Shown here in pieces: positions 25,440-36,100 of a stretch of 64,000 nucleotides of DNA. A program made the position numbers and the translations under genes. Each line of letters opens with the position of its first letter. The stretch's first letter is position 1. The notes beneath the pieces are model-generated. The model saw nothing but the letters and a program-made list of their open reading frames with translations, made no database searches and had not been told where the DNA came from. The stretch spans positions 248,001-312,000 of the forward strand of contig JAWKVT010000001.1 of NCBI GenBank assembly GCA_041397865.1, in the 5' to 3' direction. This stretch comes from TMED27 sp041397865. GTDB lineage: Bacteria; Pseudomonadota; Alphaproteobacteria; Micavibrionales; Micavibrionaceae.

Positions 25440-27002
25440 TCAATCTGCGTTTGCAAAGCGGCGCGTAGAAAAAGCTCCGGCAAAAATAAAAAGCATGAAA
25501 AAAGCAGGGATAAGCCTGTATTTTAAGCGCTGTAGCATATCCGGAATTGGCTTGGCCTGCGGGAGTTCGAGCGTAGGCGAATCCGCTTTAAAAAGCTCTG
25601 TTTTCCCCTCTATACGGCCATAAGGTGAAATAATGGCGGAAAACCCCGTGTTGGCGGCGCGGATAACGGGCGTGCCCGTTTCAACCGCCCGGTATAAAGC
25701 CTGCGTTAAATGCTGGTAAGGTCCCGCGCTTTTGCCGTACCATGCGTCATTCGTAACATTGACAATAAAATCCGGCGCCGCCCCTTGCTCCATACTGCGT
25801 CCCGGAAACACAATCTCATAGCAAATCAGCGGGCTGTATTTTACCCCCGAAGGGGCCTCCATCGTTTTCAGGCCTGCCCCCGTCTCAAACCCTTTAAACT
25901 GTACAACCGGGGCAAGGGGAATCCACTGCTGAAACGGAATATACTCTCCAAAGGGCACAAGATGATGCTTGTCATAAATATTAAACAATTCTGCGTTATC
26001 CCCGATCATAACAAGGGAATTGTAATAGGCACCGCGCGCCGCATCAAAGCGCAGCATCCCGGTAAGCAGCGCAGAAGAAGGGGGATAGGACCGCAAAACG
26101 GAACGAAGTTCTTCCGCCGCACCCGGCGCGTTAAAAATGCGGTAGCTCAGCGCCGTTTCCGGCCAGATAATCAGCGTGGTCTTGTTCTGGCCTTCGGTAT
26201 TTTCGGAAAGCGCAAGCGTCTTGCGAAAATGCCCGAACATCTGATCGCCGCGCCATTTTTCAGCCTGCGCGATATTCGGCTGCACCAGCTTTATAACCAG
26301 ATCCTCGTGATAAGTCGGCACGCCCTGTAATTGCCAAAACCCAAACGCAAAACAGACAATAAAAGAGAACCCCCCGACTGCCGTGCATGCAGCTTTTTGT
26401 CTTGTGTTAAACAGCAAAAAGCAAGCCGGAACGCTCGCCCAAAGCAGCGTCAGCCACGTAAGCATATAAACATCGCTTAAGCGTAAAACCTGAAAAACCA
26501 CCGGTAGGTCGGCCCATGTGTAGCCGGGTAAATTCCACGGAAAGCCGGTAAAGATATGCCCCCGTAGCCATTCAAACGCGCAGTAAAAAGAAATAAAGCC
26601 AAGCCAGCCCGGCACGCTGCGCAAATTTAAAAACTTTTTTGATAGCAGCACCGCAAAAGCAGGAAAAAACGCGAGCAGGGCAGGAAGCCCCGAAACCGCG
26701 AGCGGCCACGCCCATTGATACGGGCTGCCCTCAACCAGCAACGCATTGCCGACCCATGAAAGACTGAACAGGAAGTAACCAAAACCAAACAACCAGCCGC
26801 GCAGGAAAGCGCCTTTGCCCGATGCGGTATAGAAAACAGCCATATATAAAGCTGGAATGCTAACAAACAGAACAGGCCACGCATTCAGCGGCGCCATCGA
26901 AAGCGCAGCCAGGCTACCGCAACCAAAGGTTATAAGCGGCGCGAATAAAGGATGCGTGAAAAGGCGCTCTATAGAATCAAGAAGGTGCGGGCGGGCGGAC
27001 AC
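25440..27002 (-). CDS. lnt: apolipoprotein N-acyltransferase
   Basis: Inner-membrane enzyme that adds the third acyl chain to lipoproteins. The 520-aa protein starts at GTG 27002, 3 bp after corC. The N-terminal half has about six to seven membrane segments; the C-terminal nitrilase-like domain shows the catalytic Glu (TLIIWPETALSYR), a Lys further on, and Cys in YSPLICYEIVFPGRSME, then PDFIVNVTNDAWYGKSAGPYQH. A final membrane segment closes the protein. Several lipoproteins in this window are potential substrates. Confidence 0.96.
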   Translation of the reverse strand: MSARPHLLDSIERLFTHPLFAPLITFGCGSLAALSMAPLNAWPVLFVSIPALYMAVFYTASGKGAFLRGWLFGFGYFLFSLSWVGNALLVEGSPYQWAWPLAVSGLPALLAFFPAFAVLLSKKFLNLRSVPGWLGFISFYCAFEWLRGHIFTGFPWNLPGYTWADLPVVFQVLRLSDVYMLTWLTLLWASVPACFLLFNTRQKAACTAVGGFSFIVCFAFGFWQLQGVPTYHEDLVIKLVQPNIAQAEKWRGDQMFGHFRKTLALSENTEGQNKTTLIIWPETALSYRIFNAPGAAEELRSVLRSYPPSSALLTGMLRFDAARGAYYNSLVMIGDNAELFNIYDKHHLVPFGEYIPFQQWIPLAPVVQFKGFETGAGLKTMEAPSGVKYSPLICYEIVFPGRSMEQGAAPDFIVNVTNDAWYGKSAGPYQHLTQALYRAVETGTPVIRAANTGFSAIISPYGRIEGKTELFKADSPTLELPQAKPIPDMLQRLKYRLIPAFFMLFIFAGAFSTRRFANAD

Positions 27003-27005
27003 GGC

Positions 27006-28004
27006 TTACTCTTCCACCGCTTCATTTTCTTCCGGGATATGAGATATTTTCAGGCTGCTCACCCGGCGCGGATCGGCTTCCATAATTTCAAAAACCATAC
27101 CGCTCGAATGGGTGATGACTTCCCCGCGCACAGGGATCCTCCCGGCCAGATCGGAAACCAGCCCCGCCAGCGTGTCACTCTCCTCGCGTTCTTCATCATC
27201 CAAAAGCGCGCCATAGCGGTTTTCAAACTCCTCCAGACTGACACGGGCATCGGCAAGAACGCTGCCGTCCTTGGCTTCAATCATCTGCGGTTCAACATGC
27301 GTATCGTGTTCATCTTCGATTTCGCCAATAATGCTTTCAATCACATCACCGATTGTAACCAGCCCGTCAATCCCGCCATATTCATCCACAACCAGCGCCA
27401 TGTGGCGACGCGAATGCCGCATTTTCAAAACCAGATCAGGTATCGTCATCGCCGGAGAAACGATCGGGATCTCGATAACCATGTCCTTAAGAGAAATTTT
27501 CTGCCCTTTGGCAATCGCCCCCACAATATCCTTGATATGCACCGTCCCCAAAACATCATCCAGCGTTTCCGAATAAACCGGAAACCGGCTGAACTGCTGT
27601 TCCGAAAGCAGCTTGAATAAATCATCTTTCGGCGTATCCACATCCAGCGCGACAATATCCGCGCGCGGAATCATCACATCAACAACCGAAATATCCCGCA
27701 GCTTTAGAATATTGGAAAAAAGCAACCGCTCATGCGTCGAAACACTGTCATTATTAAAGCCCTCCGGCTCAACGATATAATCTTCAATCGCCTCGCGCAG
27801 CCCCTCGTCGGTCTTCTCATGTTTTCCGGTAAACAGAAACCTTAGCCGGGTCAGCAAACCCGGCTTATCCTGAGCCTTCTCCTGAGAAGTTTCATGGGAA
27901 GAATCAAAGCTCCGCCTTCCCGGACTGTCGGCAGGTGATTCATCCTGCTCATCGGATGGCATGGTAACGGCGGCTTCGGTATTTTTCTGCATTTTGAACA
28001 TCAT
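27006..28004 (-). CDS. CorC/HlyC-family CBS-domain protein
   Basis: 332-aa soluble member of the hemolysin/CorC family without the N-terminal membrane domain. After a charged N-terminus come two CBS domains (VVDVMIPRADIVALDVDT... and IVSPAMTIPDLVLKMRHSRRHMALVVDEYGGIDGLVTIGDVIE), then a CorC_HlyC C-terminal domain (RIPVRGEVITHSSGMVFEIMEADPRRVSSLKI). In E. coli CorC/YbeX is encoded beside ybeY and lnt exactly as here and is tied to Mg/Co efflux and ribosome metabolism. ATG 28004 and ATG 28001 are both possible starts. Confidence 0.92.
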   Translation of the reverse strand: MMFKMQKNTEAAVTMPSDEQDESPADSPGRRSFDSSHETSQEKAQDKPGLLTRLRFLFTGKHEKTDEGLREAIEDYIVEPEGFNNDSVSTHERLLFSNILKLRDISVVDVMIPRADIVALDVDTPKDDLFKLLSEQQFSRFPVYSETLDDVLGTVHIKDIVGAIAKGQKISLKDMVIEIPIVSPAMTIPDLVLKMRHSRRHMALVVDEYGGIDGLVTIGDVIESIIGEIEDEHDTHVEPQMIEAKDGSVLADARVSLEEFENRYGALLDDEEREESDTLAGLVSDLAGRIPVRGEVITHSSGMVFEIMEADPRRVSSLKISHIPEENEAVEE

Positions 28005-28019
28005 TAAAGTAAAAGCTGA

Positions 28020-28508
28020 TTATGTCACGAAATGGTCGGTTTCATAAGGGTTTTTTATATTCATCGCGGCCAGAATTTCAATCTCCAGAGACTCCATAAT
28101 TTCCGCCTCATGATCTTCTTCATGATCATGGCCCAGCAAATGCAAAAGTCCGTGGGCGATAAGGTGTATCATATGATCTTCGAAGCGTTTGCCCTGCGCT
28201 TCGGCTTCCTCTGCCACAGTTTCATAGGCCAGAATAATATCCCCCAGCATGCTCGGCTCATCCTGTGGAAAGGATAAAACATTCGTCGGCTTGTCCTTGC
28301 CGCGCCATTCCTTATTGAGCTTCTGCACGAAATCATTATCCGCCAGAACGAGGCTAAGCTCCTGATTTTCACCGTTCACGCCCGCTTTTTCCAGCGTTAC
28401 AGCAACCGTCGACAGCACAATGTTTTGAGCATCGCTGAGCGCATGCGTCCATTCCCGGTGCTGAACCGTAATGTCGATATCGGGGTTATTTTTGCTGGTC
28501 ATAGGCAT
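28020..28508 (-). CDS. ybeY: endoribonuclease YbeY
   Basis: Metal-dependent RNase needed for 16S rRNA 3' maturation and ribosome quality control. Family signature HLIAHGLLHLLGHDHEEDHE (H3xH5xH zinc site) lies near residues 123-142, after GDIILAYETVAEEA. ATG 28508 gives 162 aa and overlaps phoH by 23 bp; ATG 28502 is a possible alternative. The phoH-ybeY-corC-lnt run on one strand is the classic arrangement. Confidence 0.95.
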   Translation of the reverse strand: MPMTSKNNPDIDITVQHREWTHALSDAQNIVLSTVAVTLEKAGVNGENQELSLVLADNDFVQKLNKEWRGKDKPTNVLSFPQDEPSMLGDIILAYETVAEEAEAQGKRFEDHMIHLIAHGLLHLLGHDHEEDHEAEIMESLEIEILAAMNIKNPYETDHFVT

Positions 28509-29442
28509 TAACAATTTTTCCTACCAGCTTATGGCGGATCACATCATCCTTTTTGAAGTGTATAAATTTAATTTCCTCTACGCTTTCAAGGATCTCGCTG
28601 GCGTCGCGCAGGCCGGATTTAACCCCCACAGGCAGGTCCGTCTGCGATAAATCGCCGTTAATGACCATGCGCGAGGATTCTCCAAGCCGTGTAAGAATCA
28701 TCTTCATTTGCGTCTTTGTCGTGTTCTGCGCTTCGTCCAGAATAACAAATGCATTGCTCAATGTCCGTCCGCGCATAAAAGCCAGCGGCGCAATTTCAAT
28801 CTCCCCGGTTTCAATTTTTTTCACCATGAAATCATACGGCATCATGTCATGCAGCGCGTCATAGATGGGGCGCAAATAGGGATCAACCTTGTCTTTCATA
28901 TCACCGGGCAGAAAGCCCAGACGCTCTCCGGCCTCAACAGCCGGGCGTGCAAAAATGAGCCGCTCAACCTTTCCCTCAAGGAACATCGAAACCCCGACCG
29001 CCACGGCCAGATAGGTTTTGCCTGTCCCCGCAGGACCTAGACCGAAGACCATCTCATTGCCCAGAATCGCCCGCATATAGACATCCTGATTGGGAGAGCG
29101 CGGGGTAATCGTTTTCTTTTTTGTCTTAATAGCAAGGCCGGAATGTTGCATCTCATTGCGGCTTTCTCCGCCATAGTCCTTGTTTTGCCGAAAGCGCAAC
29201 TCCGCATCAATTTCTGCTGTGCCGACTTCATGCTTCTTTTCAATCTTCGCCCACAGCGTATTGAGGATGTCTTCCGCCGTTTTGACCGATGCCCCATCGC
29301 CCGAGAGCGTAAGCTGGTTGCCACGGTCCGCAATGCGAATGCCGAGTTTTTCCTCAAGGTAATTGAGGTGGGCGTTATGCTCGCCAAAAAGCAGGGGAAG
29401 AAGATCGTTCTTTCTGAACTCTATTGTCTGACTGATGCTCAA
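28486..29442 (-). CDS. PhoH-like ATPase (YbeZ)
   Basis: 318-aa P-loop protein with a small N-terminal domain (FRKNDLLPLLFGEHNAHLNYLEEKLGIRI) followed by a PhoH ATPase core: Walker A VFGLGPAGTGKTYLAVAVG (about 133-151) and Walker B AFVILDEAQNTTKTQMKMILTRLG (about 230-253). In the family it works with YbeY in rRNA processing. It overlaps ybeY and lies 65 bp after miaB on the same strand, as in other alphaproteobacteria. Confidence 0.94.
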   Translation of the reverse strand: MSISQTIEFRKNDLLPLLFGEHNAHLNYLEEKLGIRIADRGNQLTLSGDGASVKTAEDILNTLWAKIEKKHEVGTAEIDAELRFRQNKDYGGESRNEMQHSGLAIKTKKKTITPRSPNQDVYMRAILGNEMVFGLGPAGTGKTYLAVAVGVSMFLEGKVERLIFARPAVEAGERLGFLPGDMKDKVDPYLRPIYDALHDMMPYDFMVKKIETGEIEIAPLAFMRGRTLSNAFVILDEAQNTTKTQMKMILTRLGESSRMVINGDLSQTDLPVGVKSGLRDASEILESVEEIKFIHFKKDDVIRHKLVGKIVNAYDQQK

Positions 29443-29507
29443 ACAGAAAATCCTTTAATTGTTCCTGACAGCTCCATTCTACACCATAAACGCTTAAAAT
29501 TCCATTA

Positions 29508-30884
29508 TTATGGGCGGGCGGAACTGATTGTTTCTACTGTACAAATTTCACCTGTCAGTGAATTCTCAAATCCTTCGGTGATGTGAACATTAACAATTGA
29601 GTTCATCAGGCGTTCATTCCCTTCCACAAAAACGGACTGGCTGAACGGGCTGCGGCCCACAAGCTGCCCCGCTTTTTTGCCTTTGCGGTCAAACAGAACG
29701 GGCAGGGTCAGCCCGATGGATTTTTTGTTAAAGGCAATCTGCTGCTCATTCAGTAAAGCTTGCAGACGGGCAAGGCGCTCGCTTGCGATATCATCGCGAA
29801 TCAAATTCTGCATATTTGCCGCCGGGGTTCCCGGGCGGGCACTGAATTTAAAGGAATAGCACGATACAAATTCTACCCGGCGCACCATATCCATGGTTTG
29901 CTCGAAATCCTCTTCCGTTTCACCGGGAAAGCCCACGATAAAATCAGACGAAAACGTAATATCAGGCCGCGCCGCACGCAACCGTTCAATCACATCAAAA
30001 TACAAGTCCCGCGTATGTTTGCGGTTCATGGCTTTTAAAATCTTGTCAGAGCCACTCTGTACCGGCAAATGCAGGAAGGGTTGCAGCTTTTCAAGCTCGC
30101 CATGAGCCGCAATCAGATCTTCATCCATATCACGCGGATGCGAAGTGGTGTAACGAATGCGCTCAACACCCTCAATTTCGTTAATCGCACGTAAAAGCTG
30201 CCCAAGCCCCCAAATGCTTCCATCCGGCCCCACGCCGTGAAACGCATTCACATTCTGCCCCAAAACGATAATTTCCAAAGCTCCGCCGTCAACCAGCCGC
30301 TTGGCTTCATCGAGAATTTCCTGAACCGTCCGTGAATATTCGCTGCCGCGCGTATAGGGCACCACGCAAAACGTGCAAAACTTGTCGCAGCCTTCCTGAA
30401 TGGATAAAAACGCCGATACACCGGAATTCTTTTGTTCTTCCGGCAGCTTGTCGAACTTGTTATCACCGGGAAACTCCGTGTTCACCACGCGCTCATCACC
30501 GCTCGCCTTCAACACCATCTCCGGCAATTCATGATAAACCTGCGGGCCGAACACCATATCCACATACGGCGCGCGCTCAAGGATAAAGTCTCCCTCCGCC
30601 TGTGCTACACAACCCGCCACAGCCATCAGCATCTTCCCGCCTTTGGCCTCTTTCGCATCTTTAAGAGGCCGCAAACGCCCCAGATCGGAAAAAACCTTGT
30701 CGGTAGCTTTCTCCCGAATGTGACAAGTGTTGAGAATTACCATATCGGCATCTTCCGCCGTATCCACCGTGGAATAACCCAGCGGACGCAAAATATCGGC
30801 CATGCGGTTGCTGTCATAGACATTCATCTGACAGCCCCATGTCTTGATAAATAGCTTTTTGCTCTTTGCCGTGCTTATGCTCAT
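29508..30884 (-). CDS. miaB: tRNA-2-methylthio-N6-dimethylallyladenosine synthase MiaB
   Basis: Radical-SAM methylthiotransferase acting on i6A37 of tRNAs. The 458 aa show the N-terminal UPF0004 domain (IKTWGCQMNVYDSNRM, AVAGCVAQAEGD supplying Cys ligands), the radical-SAM cluster CDKFCTFCVVPYTRG (about 163-177), IIVLGQNVNAFHG, and a C-terminal TRAM domain (about 385-450). TGFPGETEEDFEQT-type motifs (VGFPGETEEDFEQ) confirm the family. It heads the minus-strand cluster; the 115-bp space to the divergent secreted-protein gene should carry its promoter. Confidence 0.96.
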   Translation of the reverse strand: MSISTAKSKKLFIKTWGCQMNVYDSNRMADILRPLGYSTVDTAEDADMVILNTCHIREKATDKVFSDLGRLRPLKDAKEAKGGKMLMAVAGCVAQAEGDFILERAPYVDMVFGPQVYHELPEMVLKASGDERVVNTEFPGDNKFDKLPEEQKNSGVSAFLSIQEGCDKFCTFCVVPYTRGSEYSRTVQEILDEAKRLVDGGALEIIVLGQNVNAFHGVGPDGSIWGLGQLLRAINEIEGVERIRYTTSHPRDMDEDLIAAHGELEKLQPFLHLPVQSGSDKILKAMNRKHTRDLYFDVIERLRAARPDITFSSDFIVGFPGETEEDFEQTMDMVRRVEFVSCYSFKFSARPGTPAANMQNLIRDDIASERLARLQALLNEQQIAFNKKSIGLTLPVLFDRKGKKAGQLVGRSPFSQSVFVEGNERLMNSIVNVHITEGFENSLTGEICTVETISSARP

Positions 30885-30999
30885 GACAGCGTATAAACCA
30901 CAGAATAAGGCGAAAAATCAACCAAAAAACTGGACAAATCAGCCATCTCCGGATTATAAGCATCCTCTCGGTTTGTAACGTGTTTTAAGGTTAAAAAGT

Positions 31000-31479
31000 A
31001 TGTCCCGTCTCTTGATATCCGCAATCCTTCTCCTGTCTTTTGCAAATCCCGCGCTCGCCGGGTCATGCTATTCCAATGTCGAAGCCGAGGCGGAGCAGGG
31101 CATACGCATCCATTCCGAACTCATGGTCATCGGCCTGAATTGCCAGCATATGGGCAAACGTGAAGGCATGAACCTATACTCCGAGTATCGCCAGTTTACC
31201 TCCGTCCATGCAGACCTTTTTGCCAAATACGAAGAAATTCTGATGAAGTACTTTTCCAGAAACGGAAAAGCTAAACCTGAATCTGAAATAAACTCCCTAA
31301 GAACAGGATTTGCCAACAAAATTTCAAATGACGTAGCCTCGATGCGCCCGGATGTTTTTTGCTCCCGCTACGCTCCGCGTATTACGAAAGCCTCCGCCAT
31401 GAGCCACACAGATCTGCGCCGCTGGGCCGCAACAATTCACAAATCTCATCCCGTATCCCGACCTCTCTGTAAGAGCTAG
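31000..31479 (+). CDS. secreted hypothetical protein, 159 aa
   Basis: A clear signal peptide (MSRLLISAILLLSFANPALA, cleavage before GSCYSN) predicts a periplasmic protein. Mature protein has four to five cysteines (GSCYSN, GLNCQHMG, DVFCSRYAP, RPLCKS), so disulfides are likely, and it is mainly helical. I recognise no family. It stands alone between divergent miaB and the downstream symporter gene. Confidence 0.75.
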   Translation: MSRLLISAILLLSFANPALAGSCYSNVEAEAEQGIRIHSELMVIGLNCQHMGKREGMNLYSEYRQFTSVHADLFAKYEEILMKYFSRNGKAKPESEINSLRTGFANKISNDVASMRPDVFCSRYAPRITKASAMSHTDLRRWAATIHKSHPVSRPLCKS

Positions 31480-31555
31480 GGGTTGCTTCTCCCTTTAAGT
31501 TTAGATACTTATAGCGAATATATAAAGTATGATTTAACAACAGGGATACGTCGCT

Positions 31556-33007
31556 ATGAATATTGATGCCAAAGTCGAAGAGATCTTCGCGCCCATATCC
31601 GAAAGACTGGCAGAGATTGTATTCTACTCCGTTTCATTGGGCGAGGGGATAGATGTAAAACTCATCCTCGTCTGGCTTGTCCTTGCGGCGTTATTTTTCA
31701 CCTTCTATTTCGGTTTCATCAATGTTCGAGGGTTTAAACACGCGCTTGATCTTGTTTTTGGAAAAAACCCAAACGGCGAATCTGATGGAAACAAAGACGG
31801 ACAAATCAATCGCTTTCAGGCGCTCATGACCTCTCTTTCCGGCACGGTGGGCCTCGGCAATATCGCCGGTGTTGCTGTGGCTGTATCCGCAGGCGGACCC
31901 GGTGCCGCGTTCTGGATGTTCGTCATGGGTTTTTTCAGCATGTCCACAAAATTCGCTGAAGTCGCCCTTGGCGTGAAATACCGCCGCCATACAGACCCGG
32001 AACATCCAGACAAAATCTCCGGCGGTCCGATGTATTACCTAAGAGACGGCCTTGCCGGTAAACGCATGCCGCTGCTTGGAAAAATTCTGGCCGGAATATT
32101 CGCCTGCGCGGTGTTTTTAGGTGTTCTGGGTGGGGGAAGCCTGTTTCAAACCAATCAGGTTTACAAGCAGCTTTTAAACGTGACAGGTGGAGATGCAAGC
32201 TTTTTTGCGGATAAAGGCTGGCTTGTTGGCTTGCTCATGGTTTTCGCGGTTGGCCTTGTGATTATCGGCGGCATTAAGTCAATCGCCGCAACCGCCTCGC
32301 GTATAGTTCCCTTAATGGCCCTCATCTATTTAGTGGCAGGCTTTGTGGTTATTGCTATCCATTATGCCCAAATTCCAATGGCCATGCTTTCAATTTTTGA
32401 ATCTGCCCTTTCTTTGAAAGCGGGGTTTGGTGCCGCTCTCGGAGCCTTGCTGATGGGGGTCCAGCGCGCCGCTTTCTCAAATGAAGCCGGACTGGGAACT
32501 GCTGCAATCGCGCACGCTTCGGCTAAAACCGATGAACCTGTAAGTCAGGGGATTGTTGGTATGTTGGGGCCGTTTATCGACACAATGGTGATATGCATGC
32601 TGACGGCATTAGTTATCATTATTTCCGGCACACATCTGGACGGAAACGGCATTGAGGGGGTCGAGTTAACCTCACGGGCCTTCGCTTCAGGCTTGTCATG
32701 GTTCCCGTACGTACTGTTTCTCGTTGTCTTTATGTTCGCCTATTCATCCCTTATTTCATGGTTTTATTACGGAGTGAAAGGGTTTACATACCTGTTCGGC
32801 AGCTCCGATGTTACGGAAAATGTTTATAAGCTTATATTCTCCGTATTTATTGTGATCGGGGCATCGGCAAACTTGTCGAGCGTTATTCTGATTACGGATT
32901 CCCTGGTTTTCATCATGGCCATCCCTAACATCATCGCGCTCTACATCCTCGCACCCGAACTCAAACAGGATTTGAAAGCCTACATACAAAAAATAAAAGC
33001 CGCCTGA
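31556..33007 (+). CDS. alanine/glycine:cation symporter (AGCS family)
   Basis: 483-aa integral membrane transporter with about ten to eleven hydrophobic helices; uptake of Ala or Gly coupled to Na+ or H+. The AGCS hallmarks are present: SLSGTVGLGNIAGVAVAVSA (about 94-113), GGPGAAFWMFVMGFFSMSTKFAEVALGVKYR and GVQRAAFSNEAGLGTAAIAH (about 301-320). GPMYYLRDGL also fits. AGGGA lies before the ATG. It is monocistronic in appearance. Substrate (Ala versus Gly) cannot be decided here. Confidence 0.93.
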   Translation: MNIDAKVEEIFAPISERLAEIVFYSVSLGEGIDVKLILVWLVLAALFFTFYFGFINVRGFKHALDLVFGKNPNGESDGNKDGQINRFQALMTSLSGTVGLGNIAGVAVAVSAGGPGAAFWMFVMGFFSMSTKFAEVALGVKYRRHTDPEHPDKISGGPMYYLRDGLAGKRMPLLGKILAGIFACAVFLGVLGGGSLFQTNQVYKQLLNVTGGDASFFADKGWLVGLLMVFAVGLVIIGGIKSIAATASRIVPLMALIYLVAGFVVIAIHYAQIPMAMLSIFESALSLKAGFGAALGALLMGVQRAAFSNEAGLGTAAIAHASAKTDEPVSQGIVGMLGPFIDTMVICMLTALVIIISGTHLDGNGIEGVELTSRAFASGLSWFPYVLFLVVFMFAYSSLISWFYYGVKGFTYLFGSSDVTENVYKLIFSVFIVIGASANLSSVILITDSLVFIMAIPNIIALYILAPELKQDLKAYIQKIKAA

Positions 33008-33164
33008 TTTATCCACAAACCCGGCGCGTTCAAAAACAAATATTTACAGGCGCTTAGAAACCCTGAAATGTTCAGCCTGTGCATAACCCTAAATACCGTC
33101 TTGCGAAAACCCTTTCGTCATGGCGTTTTAAGCTTTCACCACATGACTTAAGGGAACCTCGGCG

Positions 33165-36100
33165 ATGCGCAACAAAGCAGCGGTAAAGCTTACTGACAAC
33201 ACAGAAAACGTAAATATTAAGCCTCAGGAGGATAAAAAGCCGGAACTTAGCGTCGATACCCGCGCCGCCAAAACGCAGGATTTACGCAGGCGCGCCTCCA
33301 GCCTCGGCGCATTAAAAATCTCATCCGCCGCCGCCGAACAGGAACCCTCAGCCCCCGCAGCAGAGCTAAAAGCGCCATCTCCCGTATCCTTCGATGAAGA
33401 GCCCGTCCTGCTGCTGCGCCCCGCAAACGGGGCTATAACGCTCGGCAAGCCGGGATTTGCCGCCCGCGCCCTGAACCTGTTCAGCGCCGCCGCGACTCTC
33501 GTATGGCTGGGGTTCGGGCTTTATTACCTGTTTACTGCGCCGAACTTTGACTGGAGCCCCCAGTCCCTCGGCGCGTTTCTCGCCGGAATGTTCGCCCCCC
33601 CGGCCCTGATATGGTTGATTGTTTCAAGTATCAACCGCCGCGCCGATGTCGATATGTACGCCTCGTCTCTACGTGCCGAGCTTCAATCTCTGCTCTTTCC
33701 ATCCGAAGAAACAGCCAGCCTGATTAACAAAGATATCGAGCGCCTGTGCCGTCAGGCCGCCGAAATATCCGCCGCTTCAAAAGCCACGCTGAAATCACTG
33801 CAACGCGCCCGTCAGGGCCTGCGCGTTGAAATCCGCGATTTTTCCGGTGTGTCGAAAAAAGCCGAATTTCACATCGACCGTCTTGCCGAAAACCTGCATG
33901 AACGCACCGGAAAGCTCGCGGCGCTAACCGAGGAGATCGAGCAACGTACGTCTTCTATTGACGAACGTACACAGGCCGGAGCCGAAGCCTGGGATCAGGC
34001 AACGCTCACAGTGTTAGAGCGCACCTCCGAAATGGAGGCCGCCCTTGATAAGGGAACCGAAAAACTCCTCGCCGCAGCGGATAAGGCCGGTGATAAAACT
34101 CAGGAAATAGAAGGCACTCTGGACAGGACATACGCCTCCCTTGGCCAAGCCGTTGACGGCATTGAAGAAAAACTTGAAAGCCTCTCCACCCGTTTTGACA
34201 GCCATAAAATGGACCTCTCGAATGCAACCGACAATATCTCGGAAGAAACAAGCCGCCTCGCCGAAATGATCCGCGATCAGGTCGAAGGGCTTGAAGATGT
34301 CACCGACAGGACGCTTGAGGCCATGAGCCGCTCCGCCGAAACCATTCAAAGTCATAAGCAAGCACTTGATGAAGGCGCACAGGAACTGGCCAGCCGCTCT
34401 CAGGCCATCGCCGGAACATTATTCCAAAGCGTTAAAGATATACGCCAGACTGTGGATATTGTGGATAACAAGGTTGAGGAACTGGAAACCCGCCTCAGCG
34501 ATAAAACGCAAAACCTTCACAGCACTGTGCGGGGCATAGCAAAAGAGGCAGACCGCGTCGAACAAGCCGGGGAAAAAGCCGCCAACCAGCTTTCCGAGGC
34601 GCTCTCTCTGGCTATCTCCGGCTCCGAAAATATCGCCGCCGCTGTCCGCAACGCTGTGGAGGCACTCGAAACCGCTTCGGGTTCAGCCCATGAACGCGCC
34701 GAAAAGCTCCTCGGCGCCACACAGGAACATATCGGCAGTCTGAACGAAGCGGGCCGCGCCCATGCCGAAGAAATCCGCGACATTGCAAAAATGCTGGAAA
34801 ACAGCCGGGCACAGATAGAAAGCGCATCCGAAGCCACAAAAACCCATATCCATGAGCTTTCAAAAGCCGTAGAGGAACAAAACCACCAGATTACAGCCTC
34901 CGGCGCAGGTTTGGCCGAGCGCATCGAAACGGTGAAAAGCGCTTTGTCAGAGCCGCTTCGGGACATCAAAACCGCGATCGCCGATGCGGATGCCAAGCAC
35001 GAAATGATCGAATCCGTTCTCAGTCGACGCGTCGGCGACCTGAGCGAAGCCACCGAAAAAGCAGCCCGTAGCGCCGAGCATATTCGCGAAGTTCTGCGCG
35101 GTCAGGCGCAGGAAATATCAACGCTCTCCGGACAAATTTCCGGCAATGCCCGTACAATCAACGACCAGCTTCGCAGCGGAAAAGACGAACTCTCCGCGCA
35201 GGTTGAAGAAGCGCTGTCCAGAGTGGAAAAGGTTTCACAGGCGCTCGGCGCGCAGGCGGGCAGCCTGAACGAAATTTCAGGAAAAGCCGCCGGGAACATT
35301 GTCGCTCTGCGCAACGAAATTTCCAGCCGTTGCAAAGAAATGGATAACTTCACAAAAAACAGCTTCGAAAAGCTTTCGGATCTGGACTGTTCCATAGGCC
35401 GGAACATAACAACCCTCAAAACCCGCGCCGAAGAAGCCGCGCAATCAATGGAATCCGTATCAACCGGTTTGCTCGCCACCGCGCAGGAGCTTGGCCCCGT
35501 ATGTCTTGATGCGCTCTCACAGGCAGACCAAACGCAGCAGCGCTTCGAAAAACTGCGCGAAGATCTGGATGCAACAGCCCAAAGCAATCTCGAAAAATTA
35601 CGGCAGGTCGGCGTGATTTTTGATGAGCGCCTTGAAGGCCTGAAAAAGGCCTCCGGCGATGCAGCGTCTCTTTTGCGCTCTTCCGGCGATCATATACAGG
35701 AAAGCATGCGTGATATCGAAAGCGCCGCCCGGTCGGCCAATGATAAAATGCGCGATATCGCTTCGTCGCTTTCCGGCAGTTCCTCCGACATTCACCTGAC
35801 GACCGATCAGGCTTTGCTGAAAATAGAAGCAGTGCAAAAGGCCATCAACGATCAGTTCCACGAACTCTCGGCCTCGGTCGGCCAGTCTATCGCACGGATT
35901 CAGGATGCCGGATCGGAATTCATAAAACAGTCCGAAGACCTTCAGGCCGAAACAGACCGTGTAGCCATGCATTTCGAAGGGCTGGGCGGCAAAGCCCGCG
36001 AAGAAACCGGCATGCTCCACGAATCCGCACAGAAAGCCGTCCTGGATACGGAAGAAATGGTTGAGCGGATACAATCCGAAGCCGCCACACTGCTTGCAAA

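Noticed and set aside
33009..33017. Perfect DnaA box TTATCCACA (others at about 2948 and 40018)
   Set aside because: Single isolated copies, two inside coding sequence; no cluster or origin-like context.
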